From NCBI GenBank assembly GCA_958295485.1, contig OY282354.1, positions 2,876,042 to 2,940,041 of the forward strand: a DNA stretch of 64,000 bases, given 5' to 3'. This document shows positions 46,402 through 55,832 of this stretch, in pieces. The notes below the pieces were generated by a model. The model had not been told where the DNA came from. It ran no database searches and worked only from the letters and a program-made list of their open reading frames with translations. Made by a program: the position numbers and the translations under genes. Within the stretch, counting starts at the first letter, position 1, and every line of letters begins with the position of its first letter. This DNA is from an uncultured Gammaproteobacteria bacterium (GTDB lineage: Bacteria > Pseudomonadota > Gammaproteobacteria > Eutrophobiales > Eutrophobiaceae).

Positions 46402-47256
46402 TCAGATACCGGCAGCCGCGAATCCATTCGAGATGACTATCCTGTCCCGCTCCCTGACTCTGGCTTGAAAAGATACCCCCCCTTCGTTCATCCAACCCTG
46501 TACCTGCAAGGTTTCTCCCGGCAGTACCGGAGCACTGAAGCGCAAATCCAGTGATTTCATACGCGCGCTATCATAACCGAATGCCCTGCGTAATAATGAG
46601 TAACCACAAATGCCATAAGTACATAAGCCATGAAGAATAGGAACATCAAAACCGGCTTTCCTGGCAATGTCCGGATCGGCGTGGATTGGGTTTCTGTCTC
46701 CATTCAAGCGATAAAGCAACGCAGCCCGTTTGTCGATCGGCAATTCATCATTGAAATCGGGGGCCCTGTCCGGCACGTTTGCAAGCGGTTCCGGCGCTTC
46801 ACCGAAACTGCCTGAACCTCCATCACCTCTCAGGAACAGGGTTGATGAAACCGTACAAAGGTGATCGCCGGTTCCATTATCCGAGAGTATCTTGTCAAAG
46901 TAGACCAGCGCCCCTTTGTCCTCGCCTTTATCAACCACTGCCCTGATACGGTATTCGCCGCGTAACTCGCCTGACGGCGGCAGGGGCCGGGTGTATCGTG
47001 CCCGCTGTTCACCATGGAGCAGCTTTACGAAATTCACTTCAAATTTTTTATCGGCAATCCATGCGCCCGGATGCGCCAATACCGCGGTCACACTCGGAAT
47101 CACCCGCAGGTTCTTCTCGTATACAAACGGCAACTCATTCTCATCAAGGGGATCGTCACAGACACCCAGGCTGAGTGCATACAGCATCACATCACGGTCA
47201 GTATAAGGGGTTACGGTAGTCTCAAATACATGGTCACGCAAAGCGTTCAGATTCAT
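46402..47256 (-). CDS. MaoC/MFE-2-type 2-enoyl-CoA hydratase
   Basis: RDVMLYALSLGVCDDPLDENELPFVYEKNLRVIPSVTAVLAHPG; NPIHADPDIARKAGFDVPILHGLCTYGICG. Confidence 0.92.
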   Translation of the reverse strand: MNLNALRDHVFETTVTPYTDRDVMLYALSLGVCDDPLDENELPFVYEKNLRVIPSVTAVLAHPGAWIADKKFEVNFVKLLHGEQRARYTRPLPPSGELRGEYRIRAVVDKGEDKGALVYFDKILSDNGTGDHLCTVSSTLFLRGDGGSGSFGEAPEPLANVPDRAPDFNDELPIDKRAALLYRLNGDRNPIHADPDIARKAGFDVPILHGLCTYGICGYSLLRRAFGYDSARMKSLDLRFSAPVLPGETLQVQGWMNEGGVSFQARVRERDRIVISNGFAAAGI

Positions 47257-47286
47257 CGGGTTTTCAATCCTCGGAGATGGCTTTAT

Positions 47287-48453
47287 TCAGTATGACCTCG
47301 GCAAGTCCAGTTCCTTTTCAGCAATGAAGGACAAGATAAGCTGTTCCGATACGGGTGTGAGCCGTTGCAGCATTGCCTCCCGCAGCAAACGCTCAACCTG
47401 GTACTCCTTTGCGTAACCCATACCACCGTGGGTCAGAACAGCCTGTGTTGCGGTGTCAAATGCAGCGCGACCACCCAGGAACTTGGCGGCATTGGCATAG
47501 GCCCCGCAGGACTTGCCGGAGTCGTAGAGATCGGCCGCCTTCAGCATCATCATCCTGGCGGCCTCAATTTGACACCAGTTTTCCGCGAGCGGGTGCTGTA
47601 TGCCCTGGTTCTGCCCTATGACTCGGCCGAATACCTCACGTTCCTGCGCGTAACGCGACGCCCGACGCAGCGCATCCTCGGCAATACCGACCGCCCCCGC
47701 AGCCACAATAATTCGTTCGGGGTTCAGGCTGTGCAGGAGGTAATAAAACCCCTTGCCCTCATCGCCGATCCGATCTCGCTCCGGTATAAACAGGTCCTCG
47801 ATGAAAATCGCGTTGGAATCCACTGCGGACCGGCCCATCTTCGGGATCCGCTGGACCTCGATTTTCTCTCGATTTAGCCTGGTGAAAAATATCGTCATTC
47901 CATCGGTAGGCTTGGTACATTCCGCCAGCGGCGTGGTTCGGGTGAGCAGCAGGATGTTATCGGCTTCCTGCGCCGTTGAAGTCCATAGCTTACTGCCATT
48001 GACCACGTAGCCGCCGTCTACTCTCCCGGCAAATGTCGTGATGGCTGTGGTGTTCAGGCCCGCATTGGCTTCTGTGACACCAAAACAGGTCTTTTCAGAT
48101 CCACTGATAAGGGGCGCCAGCATGCGTTCCTTCTGCTCCGGGGTCCCAAGGACGACGATGGGATGTGGTGCGAAGAGGTTGATCTGCAGGGTGGACATGG
48201 CGGCAGCACCACCTCCCCCTTTGGCCACGGCATTCATCATCAATGCTGCTTCTGTTACCCCAAGTCCCGACCCCCCGAGTTCTTCAGGCATGGTAATGCC
48301 CAGCCAACCTCCTTCTGCCATGGCACGGTGAAATTCATGGGGAAATTCGGCCTTTGTGTCTTTCTCGGTCCAGTATTCATCATCGAAATCACTACAAACT
48401 TTGGCGACGGCATCCTGAATAGCGAGATGTTCTTCAGTCAAATCAAAATCCAT
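47287..48453 (-). CDS. Acyl-CoA dehydrogenase
   Basis: MDFDLTEEHLAIQDAVAKVC; CFGVTEANAGLNTTAITTFA; LTHGGMGYAKEYQVERLLREAML. Confidence 0.94.
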   Translation of the reverse strand: MDFDLTEEHLAIQDAVAKVCSDFDDEYWTEKDTKAEFPHEFHRAMAEGGWLGITMPEELGGSGLGVTEAALMMNAVAKGGGGAAAMSTLQINLFAPHPIVVLGTPEQKERMLAPLISGSEKTCFGVTEANAGLNTTAITTFAGRVDGGYVVNGSKLWTSTAQEADNILLLTRTTPLAECTKPTDGMTIFFTRLNREKIEVQRIPKMGRSAVDSNAIFIEDLFIPERDRIGDEGKGFYYLLHSLNPERIIVAAGAVGIAEDALRRASRYAQEREVFGRVIGQNQGIQHPLAENWCQIEAARMMMLKAADLYDSGKSCGAYANAAKFLGGRAAFDTATQAVLTHGGMGYAKEYQVERLLREAMLQRLTPVSEQLILSFIAEKELDLPRSY

Positions 48454-48475
48454 AGTATTCCCCGGGGCCACAAAC

Positions 48476-49621
48476 TCATTTGGAAAAAATGTCCCTGCTG
48501 ATAATCTCCTTCATGATTTCAGTGGAACCACCGGCTATTCGTCGAACTCGACTATCGATAAAAAGACGGCCAATAGGGTATTCAAGGGTATAACCGTATC
48601 CACCATGGAGCTGGAGACACTGGTCCGCGGTTCTACCTAACAATTCGGTCGACAGCATCTTGGCCTTGGCGGCGTCAACGGCATTCAATTCATTGACGTT
48701 CGCTAACTCCAGGCACCTGTCGATGAATACACGCAGGGCGGAGATTTCGGCTTCCAACTGGGCAAGCACAAAGCGCGTGTTTTGGAAATCGGCCACCACC
48801 GTACCAAATGCCTTTCTTTCCCTGGTATAGTCCACCGTCCATTTGATCGCCGCCTCAGCCATGGTAATTGCAGAGCAGGCGATGGTGATACGCTCATGGG
48901 CAAGGTTTGCGATGGCGATCCTGAACCCTTCATTTTCATTACCTATCAGGTTCTCAGCCGGCACTCGCACATCCTGGAAGAACAATTCAGAGGTGTCCTG
49001 CGCCTTGAGTCCGATCTTTTCTATGTTCTGGCCACGGGCGAAACCTTCCCGGCTGGTCTCAACGATAATGAAGCTCATGCCCCTGGCGCCGGCTGCAGGG
49101 TCGGTTTTACAAGCAAGAATAACTATATCTGCGAGCTGTCCATTAGAAATCCAGGTTTTCTGGCCATTAATTACATAGTGTTCCCCGTCGCGAACGGCGC
49201 GGGTTTTGATTGCTTTAAGATCGCTGCCCGCATCGGGTTCGGAAAGCCCTATCGCAGCGATCACCTCACCTGATACCATCCTGGGCAGCCAATTTTTCTT
49301 TTGTTGTTCATTACCGAACCGGGTGATATACACGGCAGCCATATCAGAGTGGACGGCAAACCCGGGGCCTGTGGCAAGCGCCTCGGCAAGTTCTTCGTGG
49401 AGAACCACGTTAAAGAGGAAATCAGCGCCGGGCCCGCCGTACTCTTCTTCAACATTGCTGCAGAGCAACCCAGCCTCACCGGCCTTCAGCCACAGCTCCC
49501 GCGGCACAACACCATCCTTGTCCCATTGATCATGGTAGGGGGTGATTTCAACTTCTATAAACCGGCGAACTGCATCACGAAAAATTTCATGCTCCTCGTT
49601 AAATATCGTTCTGCGTATCAT
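48476..49621 (-). CDS. Acyl-CoA dehydrogenase
   Basis: AAIGLSEPDAGSDLKAIKTRAV; GQKTWISNGQLADI; LHGGYGYTLEYPIGRLFIDSRVRRIAGGSTEIMKEII. Confidence 0.95.
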   Translation of the reverse strand: MIRRTIFNEEHEIFRDAVRRFIEVEITPYHDQWDKDGVVPRELWLKAGEAGLLCSNVEEEYGGPGADFLFNVVLHEELAEALATGPGFAVHSDMAAVYITRFGNEQQKKNWLPRMVSGEVIAAIGLSEPDAGSDLKAIKTRAVRDGEHYVINGQKTWISNGQLADIVILACKTDPAAGARGMSFIIVETSREGFARGQNIEKIGLKAQDTSELFFQDVRVPAENLIGNENEGFRIAIANLAHERITIACSAITMAEAAIKWTVDYTRERKAFGTVVADFQNTRFVLAQLEAEISALRVFIDRCLELANVNELNAVDAAKAKMLSTELLGRTADQCLQLHGGYGYTLEYPIGRLFIDSRVRRIAGGSTEIMKEIISRDIFSK

Positions 49622-49734
49622 ATTTTTCCGTAAGCATCATGTTCAACATCAACTTGGAATCCTATCCGGGTTTATCGAAAAGGCAAATCCGACGATCGCC
49701 GGCGGGACCCGAGGCCGTTACCTCGCCACATTAA

Positions 49735-49750
49735 TATAGCATATGCTATA
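49735..49750. promoter_or_regulatory. Cluster palindrome site, perfect (tatagcatatgctata)
   Basis: Perfect palindrome; minus strand reads TTGAAA-16-TATATT toward the ACAD. Confidence 0.85.
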
Positions 49751-49805
49751 TTTATTTCAAGAACTGCTTCCTGTACGATTGCTGTAGCTTGAAACGCTGA
49801 ACTAA

Positions 49806-49821
49806 TATAGCGTATGCTATA
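49806..49821. promoter_or_regulatory. Cluster palindrome site (tatagcgtatgctata)
   Basis: 15/16 match, second site in the same divergent region, 47 bp before the + gene. Confidence 0.85.
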
Positions 49822-49867
49822 TTGAATTGGAAATTACGGTGTCTGCCTGGTTACCGGGGAATCAACT

Positions 49868-51319
49868 ATGAGTTCATCAGGAATTACCGGCTTTGGGGCC
49901 TACATTCCCCGCCTTCGCATCCAACGCAGCTTGATCGCGGATGCTCACGCCTGGATGGCGCCATCACTGCGTGGCGCAGCAAAAGGTGAACGGGCCTTTT
50001 GCAGTTGGGACGAGGATGCGATCACCATGGCCGTTGAGGCAGGACGTGACTGCCTGAGCGGCATTGGCGTCGAATCAATAGAGAGCGTTGCCCTGGTCTC
50101 AACTACCCTGCCCTTCGCCGATTTGCAGAACAGTGCAGTCGTGTCCAGCGCACTGCAATTGAAAGCCAGCACTGAAAGTATGGACATTGCCGGTTCCCAG
50201 CGGGGCGGCACCTCCGGGCTTTCCCGGGCACTGCAATCGGAAAAGTCCTGCCTTATCATTGGATCGGAACGTCCCGTGGCCAAACCGGCCAGCGCTCAGG
50301 AACTGGCCTTTGGCGCAGGCGCGGCAGCAATCACCACCGGCAGTAAGGACGTGATTGCCGGGTACCTGGCCGGCGCTACCGTGACAGCCAATTTTGTCGA
50401 CCATTTTCGCGCCGCGGAGGAAAAGTATAACTATTACTGGGAAGATCGATGGGTCCGTGACGAAGCAATCCTCAAACTGGTACCGAAAGCGGCTGCCTCC
50501 GCACTTGACCAGGCCGGTATCAGCGTACGAGAGCTGGATCATCTGATCATGCCGCCGGTTCAACGAAACGCGGCCCAGGCGGTTGCGCGAAAACTGGGAT
50601 TCGAGGGTAAACTGGCGGATGAACTGAAACAGAATTGCGGTTACACCGGTGCCGCGCACCCACTGTTAATGCTGGCCGGCGTACTTGAAGAGGCCGGAGC
50701 CGGGGAATACATACTGCTCATCGGGTTTGGCCAGGGTGTTGATGCCATTCTACTGCGAACAACCGAACACCTGGCTGCGCATCAACCGATGCGGGGAGTC
50801 AAGGGCAGCCTGGCTGACAAACTGGACACTTGTGATTACCTGCGCATGCTTTCATTCTACCAGGGGATAGAGCTGGACTGGGGTATGCGCTCAGAAAAGA
50901 ACTCCAAAACCATGTTGTCCGCCCAGTATCGAACCCTGAACCAGACAGCCGGTTTTAATGCGGGACGTTGCGCACAATGTAATACCATACAGTTTCCACA
51001 ACTACAGTATTGCGTTAATGACGGATGCCGGGCGCCGTCAGAACAATTTGAAAATATCTCCCTGGTAGACGAACCCTGCAAGGTATTCACGTTCACCAAT
51101 GACTGGCTCTCCTATCATCCTGCCCCGCCCCTTAATGTTGGCTTTATCCAGTTTGACAATGGCGCGCGGGTGTCAATGGAAATGGTCGATGCAGGCGCCG
51201 GTGGACTTGCCGTTGGCGTGCCCATGCGTATCGTTTTCAGGATCAAGGAAATTGACTGGCAACGGTGTTATCGCAGATATTTCTGGAAAGCCACCCCCGA
51301 ATTGATAAAAGAGGACTGA
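49868..51319 (+). CDS. HMG-CoA synthase-like (thiolase superfamily) domain fused to C-terminal DUF35 Zn-ribbon/OB domain
   Basis: GITGFGAYIPRLRIQRSLI; DAITMAVEAGRDCL; SQRGGTSG; Zn-ribbon CAQCNTIQFPQLQYCVNDGC. Confidence 0.82.
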   Translation: MSSSGITGFGAYIPRLRIQRSLIADAHAWMAPSLRGAAKGERAFCSWDEDAITMAVEAGRDCLSGIGVESIESVALVSTTLPFADLQNSAVVSSALQLKASTESMDIAGSQRGGTSGLSRALQSEKSCLIIGSERPVAKPASAQELAFGAGAAAITTGSKDVIAGYLAGATVTANFVDHFRAAEEKYNYYWEDRWVRDEAILKLVPKAAASALDQAGISVRELDHLIMPPVQRNAAQAVARKLGFEGKLADELKQNCGYTGAAHPLLMLAGVLEEAGAGEYILLIGFGQGVDAILLRTTEHLAAHQPMRGVKGSLADKLDTCDYLRMLSFYQGIELDWGMRSEKNSKTMLSAQYRTLNQTAGFNAGRCAQCNTIQFPQLQYCVNDGCRAPSEQFENISLVDEPCKVFTFTNDWLSYHPAPPLNVGFIQFDNGARVSMEMVDAGAGGLAVGVPMRIVFRIKEIDWQRCYRRYFWKATPELIKED

Positions 51320-51321
51320 AC

Positions 51322-52518
51322 ATGGCATCCGGCATCAAAGATAAAGTAGCAATACTGGGCATGGGTTGTTCGCAATTCGGCGAACGCTGGGACAAAGATT
51401 CACCCGATTTGATGGCGGAAGCCTTTGATGAAGCGCTGCTGGATGCCGGTGTGGAGCGTAATCAGATCGATGCGGCGTGGTACGGTTGTTGCACCGACTC
51501 GGTCAACGTTGGGAATTCGGCGATACCTGCATCCACTGCCTTACGGCTTGACGGTATCCCGGTAAGCCGTATGGAAAATATGTGTGCCACAGGAACGGAA
51601 GCGCTACGCGGCGCAACTTATGCCGTTGCTGCCGGCGCCGCTGACATCGCACTCGCCATCGGCGCGGAGAAATTGAAGGACACAGGTTACGGCGGGCTAC
51701 CACCCGTATTCAAGGGTAACTTCAACGAACTGTGGTTACCACTGGGGTCCGCCCCGGCGGGATTTGCCCAACTCGCACACGGTTACGAACATAAACATGG
51801 CGTATCCCGGGAAGATATCAAGCAGGCCATGGCCCATATCTCATGGAAAAGCCATCAGAATGGTACTCTCAGCCCCAAGGCGCACCTGCGTAAGGCCGTG
51901 TCCATGGAGACCATTCTCAACGCTCCCATGATATCCGATCCCATCGGGCTGTTTGATTGCTGCGGTGTATCGGATGGGGCCGCATGCGCCATTGTCACGA
52001 CCCCGGAAATCGCACGCTCCCTGGGTAAATCAGATCTGGTATCCATCAAGGCCCTGCAACTTTCCATCAGCTCCGGTATGGAATCCACAACCAATAGCTG
52101 GGATGGCAGCCATGTCCGAAATACCAGAATTGCCGCCCGGCGCGCCTACCGGGAGGCCGGGATCGACAAGCCCCGGGAAGAACTCAGCCTGATTGAGGTG
52201 CATGACTGTTTTTCCATTACCGAGTTGGTTACCATGGAAGACCTTTTCCTGTCCGAAGAGGGACAGGCAACCAGAGATGTTATGGATGGGTTTTATGATC
52301 GCGACGGCGGAGTGCCGTGCCAGACAGATGGAGGGCTCAAGTGCTTTGGTCATCCTATCGGGGCATCCGGTCTGCGCATGGCCTACGAGATCTACTCTCA
52401 GTTGCTGGACCGCGCCGGAGAACGACAACTGGATAGCCCCAGCATTGGCCTGGCACACAATCTCGGCGGCGTTCCATACTTGAGCATTTCAGCAATTTCT
52501 ATTCTCGGATTAATGTGA
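51322..52518 (+). CDS. Thiolase / SCP2-type acetyl-CoA acetyltransferase family
   Basis: VAILGMGCSQFGERWDKDSPDLMAEAFDEAL; MENMCATGTEALRGA; CFGHPIGASGLRMAYEIY; ATG at 51322. Confidence 0.9.
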   Translation: MASGIKDKVAILGMGCSQFGERWDKDSPDLMAEAFDEALLDAGVERNQIDAAWYGCCTDSVNVGNSAIPASTALRLDGIPVSRMENMCATGTEALRGATYAVAAGAADIALAIGAEKLKDTGYGGLPPVFKGNFNELWLPLGSAPAGFAQLAHGYEHKHGVSREDIKQAMAHISWKSHQNGTLSPKAHLRKAVSMETILNAPMISDPIGLFDCCGVSDGAACAIVTTPEIARSLGKSDLVSIKALQLSISSGMESTTNSWDGSHVRNTRIAARRAYREAGIDKPREELSLIEVHDCFSITELVTMEDLFLSEEGQATRDVMDGFYDRDGGVPCQTDGGLKCFGHPIGASGLRMAYEIYSQLLDRAGERQLDSPSIGLAHNLGGVPYLSISAISILGLM

Positions 52519-52528
52519 TTTCGCTAAA

Positions 52529-52999
52529 ATGATCCGTAAAATACCACTTCAGGATGTACCCGATTTAGTCGGTCAGGAAATTGGCGTTTCAGAATGGGAG
52601 ACAATAACCCAGGACATGATTAACGCGTTTGCGGACGTCAGCGGTGATCACACCTGGATTCACGTGGATGTTGAAAGGGCAAAGCGCGAGCTTGGAGGGA
52701 CTGTTGGTCACGGTTTTCTGACGCTGTCCCTGGTTCCGGCACACTGGCTCAGCATCGCTGAGATAACAGGGTGGGATTACGGCTACATGTATGGGCTGGA
52801 CAAGACCCGGTGGTTGCATCCCGTAACCAGTGGTACCCGCGTACGCTTACGCACCACCATGCTTGAACCGGAGGGTAGAAAAGGCGGCACCATCGTCAGT
52901 ATTAACTGCGTGATTGAAATTGAGGGGGCAGATAAACCCGCCCTGGTGACTGACTGGAGAGAAATTTTTTATACACATTCCGGTGATGACAGCGGCTAA
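52529..52999 (+). CDS. MaoC-like dehydratase
   Basis: VSEWETITQDMINAFADVSGDHTWIHVDVERAKRE-GGTVGHGFLTLSL. Confidence 0.93.
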   Translation: MIRKIPLQDVPDLVGQEIGVSEWETITQDMINAFADVSGDHTWIHVDVERAKRELGGTVGHGFLTLSLVPAHWLSIAEITGWDYGYMYGLDKTRWLHPVTSGTRVRLRTTMLEPEGRKGGTIVSINCVIEIEGADKPALVTDWREIFYTHSGDDSG

Positions 53000-53002
53000 G
53001 TC

Positions 53003-54517
53003 ATGCATCCACGCCACTGGTCAGCAGTCTACCCCGACAAACCTGCTTTAATCGCTGTCACTGCCGGTGAAACTATCAGCTATAAAAAGCTGAATGACCG
53101 GTCTGTTCAATGTGCCAACCTGTTGCGTCAGGCAGGGTTAAAGCCGGGGGACCACATGGCAGTGATCATGGAAAATCATCCCCGATTTTTTGAAATCAGC
53201 TGGGCGGCGCAACGGAGCGGACTTTATTTCACCGCTATTTCCTGGCGCTTCAAACCTGAAGAAGTGGCGTATATCCTCGAACACTGTGGCGCCAGGGTAT
53301 TGTTTTCATCCACACAACAGAGGGAACTATGCCGACGGTTGGGCAAGACCACTCGAGGACTCTCCTGTTTTATGGCGGGTGGGGAAATGGAAGGCTTTGA
53401 AAATTACGAGTCTGCCATAGCAGGGCAACCAACTACACCGTCTGGGAAGGAAACCCGGGGAGTGGATATGCTGTACTCTTCGGGGTCTACCGGAAGACCC
53501 AAGGCAATCAAAATTCCGATCGAGGATGCTGCCATCGATGAACCGGCCGCGCTTTATGCGTTCTTCGGCCGGCGCTATCAATGGAATGAACAGACGAAAT
53601 ATCTCATGTCTGCACCGCTCTACCACTCCGGGCCGTTGCGCTTTTCCATGGCGCAACATTATTTCGGCGGCACCGTTGTAATGACTGAAAGGTTTGAGGC
53701 AGAACAAAACCTGGCCTTGATTGAACAATATCGGATCACCCATGCCCACTGGGTTCCGACCATGATGGTAAGGTTCCTGAAATTGCCTGATACGGTGCGC
53801 AAGGCTTTTGACATCAGTTCACTTGAATTTGTCATGAGCGGCGCCGCCCCGGTTTCAGTGGAAACCAAACAAGCCATGATCGACTGGTTAGGGCCCATCC
53901 TTGAAGAAGCCTACGGGGGTACGGAAGGTAATGGTGCGACCATGCTTAATTCAGAGGAGTGGCTGCAACACCCGGGTTCAGTGGGCAAGGCCGTGGGTTG
54001 TAGAGTACATGTTGTCGACGACGATGGTAACGAATTACCCGCCGGCCAGGTAGGCACAATTTATTTTGATGGACCTGAATTTGAATATTACAAGGACCCG
54101 GAACAAACCAGGGAAGCCTATAACGACAGGGGTTGGAGTACCCTTGGCGATATTGGCTACTTGGATAAGGATGGCTACCTTTACCTCACAGACCGTAAAA
54201 CCGACGTAGCCATTATCAACGGTGTCAATGTTTATCCTCTCGAAGCAGAACAGTTACTGATCAATCACCCCAAGGTAATTGATGCCGCTGTTTTCGGCTT
54301 GCCGGATGGTGACACTGGTGAACGCCTTCACGCCGTTGTTCAACCCGCCGGGAGGAGTCTACCGGGTAAGGCGCTCTCGGTTGAATTGATTGACTATTGC
54401 CGGGCAAGAATCGCCGCAATCAAATGTCCTCATACGATTGATTTTCGCTCCCGGATCCCCCGCCACGAGACGGGAAAACTGTATAAGCGCCTGCTGAAAG
54501 AAGAATATTTACGATGA
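53003..54517 (+). CDS. AMP-dependent acyl-CoA synthetase/ligase
   Basis: MLYSSGSTGRPKAIKIP; EAYGGTEGNG; GWSTLGDIGYLDKDGYLYLTDRKTDVAIINGVNVYP. Confidence 0.94.
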   Translation: MHPRHWSAVYPDKPALIAVTAGETISYKKLNDRSVQCANLLRQAGLKPGDHMAVIMENHPRFFEISWAAQRSGLYFTAISWRFKPEEVAYILEHCGARVLFSSTQQRELCRRLGKTTRGLSCFMAGGEMEGFENYESAIAGQPTTPSGKETRGVDMLYSSGSTGRPKAIKIPIEDAAIDEPAALYAFFGRRYQWNEQTKYLMSAPLYHSGPLRFSMAQHYFGGTVVMTERFEAEQNLALIEQYRITHAHWVPTMMVRFLKLPDTVRKAFDISSLEFVMSGAAPVSVETKQAMIDWLGPILEEAYGGTEGNGATMLNSEEWLQHPGSVGKAVGCRVHVVDDDGNELPAGQVGTIYFDGPEFEYYKDPEQTREAYNDRGWSTLGDIGYLDKDGYLYLTDRKTDVAIINGVNVYPLEAEQLLINHPKVIDAAVFGLPDGDTGERLHAVVQPAGRSLPGKALSVELIDYCRARIAAIKCPHTIDFRSRIPRHETGKLYKRLLKEEYLR

Positions 54518-54532
54518 GGACACTCGAAGATT

Positions 54533-54994
54533 ATGCCTGATTCAACCTACGACCGTTTACATGGCTATTACCTGGAAGACCTCAGTGTCGGTATGAGTGA
54601 TGACTTTACAAAAACAATTACCGAATCTGACATTCTGATCTATGCAGGTGTTTCAGGCGACAACAACCCCCTGCACCTCGATGAAGAGTTTGCATCGCAA
54701 ACCAGTTTCAAAGGCAGAATATCACACGGAATGCTGACAACAAGCCTCTGGTCAACCATCGTTGGTACAAAACTTCCCGGGCCGGGTTGTGTCTATATGA
54801 GGCAGAACATGAAGTTCCTGAAACCGGTGCGTATTGGCGATTCGGTCACTGCAACCATGACAGTAGTCGAGGTAAACGTTGAAAAACAGCAAGTGACCCT
54901 GGATGCTGAATGCCTTGTGGAGGGCGAACTTGTGGCGACCGGCCGCGGTCTAGTCTGGGTGCCCAAAAAGCAGGCAAGCGCCCCAAACGCATAA
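54533..54994 (+). CDS. MaoC-like dehydratase
   Basis: DFTKTITESDILIYAGVSGDNNPLHLDEEFASQTSFKGRISHGMLTTSL. Confidence 0.93.
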   Translation: MPDSTYDRLHGYYLEDLSVGMSDDFTKTITESDILIYAGVSGDNNPLHLDEEFASQTSFKGRISHGMLTTSLWSTIVGTKLPGPGCVYMRQNMKFLKPVRIGDSVTATMTVVEVNVEKQQVTLDAECLVEGELVATGRGLVWVPKKQASAPNA

Positions 54995-55009
54995 ACGTCA
55001 GGTGTCGCG

Positions 55010-55714
55010 TCAGGTTGCGACCCTGGTGTAGTCCTGGTTTTGAATCGCCTTGACCGTGTACCGCCATATGATGCCGATCCACAAAAAGAAAAAGAATGCG
55101 ACGAGCCAGAATCCAATCAGGCCATTCCAGGCGAAGGGGCCGCCATGAAAAAACGGCAACAGCACACCTGGAAGGAAAAGGACCGCGACCCAGAAATTAA
55201 CAAACCCGAGCCAGCGGGGAAAGAGGGTTTTATCACTCTTGTCACCAAGAATACATAAGCCGATCGCTACGACCTGAATAGCCAGCGGAGGATAGGCGCC
55301 AATAAACATCAGCCATGCCAAATCGTTAAAAATCTGGATGTTTTGAGCCGACATATCCGGCCGGTAAGCAGCGGCCAGCACAAAATAACCTGTGAAGAGC
55401 ACCGTTAATACTGCGCCTGAGGCTGACGCCATTTGTACGCGCGATAATATGGGATCTTCATATCCTTCTATTCGTCTCATTTGACCAGCGATTGCAGCAG
55501 AAAGCGACCAAAAGAATACACCGCTGAAAACACAAAGGCTGATACCAATGCGAATATATTGTCTGTCGGCGGAATACATTGCCTGAATCGCTTCAGCATT
55601 GAGCCCCGGTTCAACGGGAGGGAACCAACCAGGAATAAAAAACCACCCTGCACCAAGTAAGACAGCGAAGACAAGTCCGCTGTGCGCACAGATTAGCTGA
55701 TTACGTTTATTCAT
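55010..55714 (-). CDS. Multi-TM membrane protein, paralog of 10388-11137
   Basis: FNDLAWLMFIGAYPP...TLFPRWLGFVNFWVAVLFLPGVLLPFFHGGPFAWNGLIGFW; start corrected to ATG at 55714. Confidence 0.8.
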   Translation of the reverse strand: MNKRNQLICAHSGLVFAVLLGAGWFFIPGWFPPVEPGLNAEAIQAMYSADRQYIRIGISLCVFSGVFFWSLSAAIAGQMRRIEGYEDPILSRVQMASASGAVLTVLFTGYFVLAAAYRPDMSAQNIQIFNDLAWLMFIGAYPPLAIQVVAIGLCILGDKSDKTLFPRWLGFVNFWVAVLFLPGVLLPFFHGGPFAWNGLIGFWLVAFFFFLWIGIIWRYTVKAIQNQDYTRVAT

Positions 55715-55762
55715 TTTATTTATCCTTACGGTTTTGGCCCGGATGACATTTTGCCATTGATA

Positions 55763-55778
55763 TATAGCATGTGCTATT
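55763..55778. promoter_or_regulatory. Cluster palindrome site (tatagcatgtgctatt)
   Basis: 14/16 match; tandem with next site. Confidence 0.75.
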
Positions 55779-55793
55779 ATAGCATACGCTATA
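55778..55793. promoter_or_regulatory. Cluster palindrome site (tatagcatacgctata)
   Basis: 15/16 match; overlaps the preceding site by one base; + strand reads TTGCCA-18-TATTAT across the first site. Confidence 0.82.
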
Positions 55794-55832
55794 ATATAAT
55801 ACAGCGTACTTTCATTCATCCATTACCGGTAT

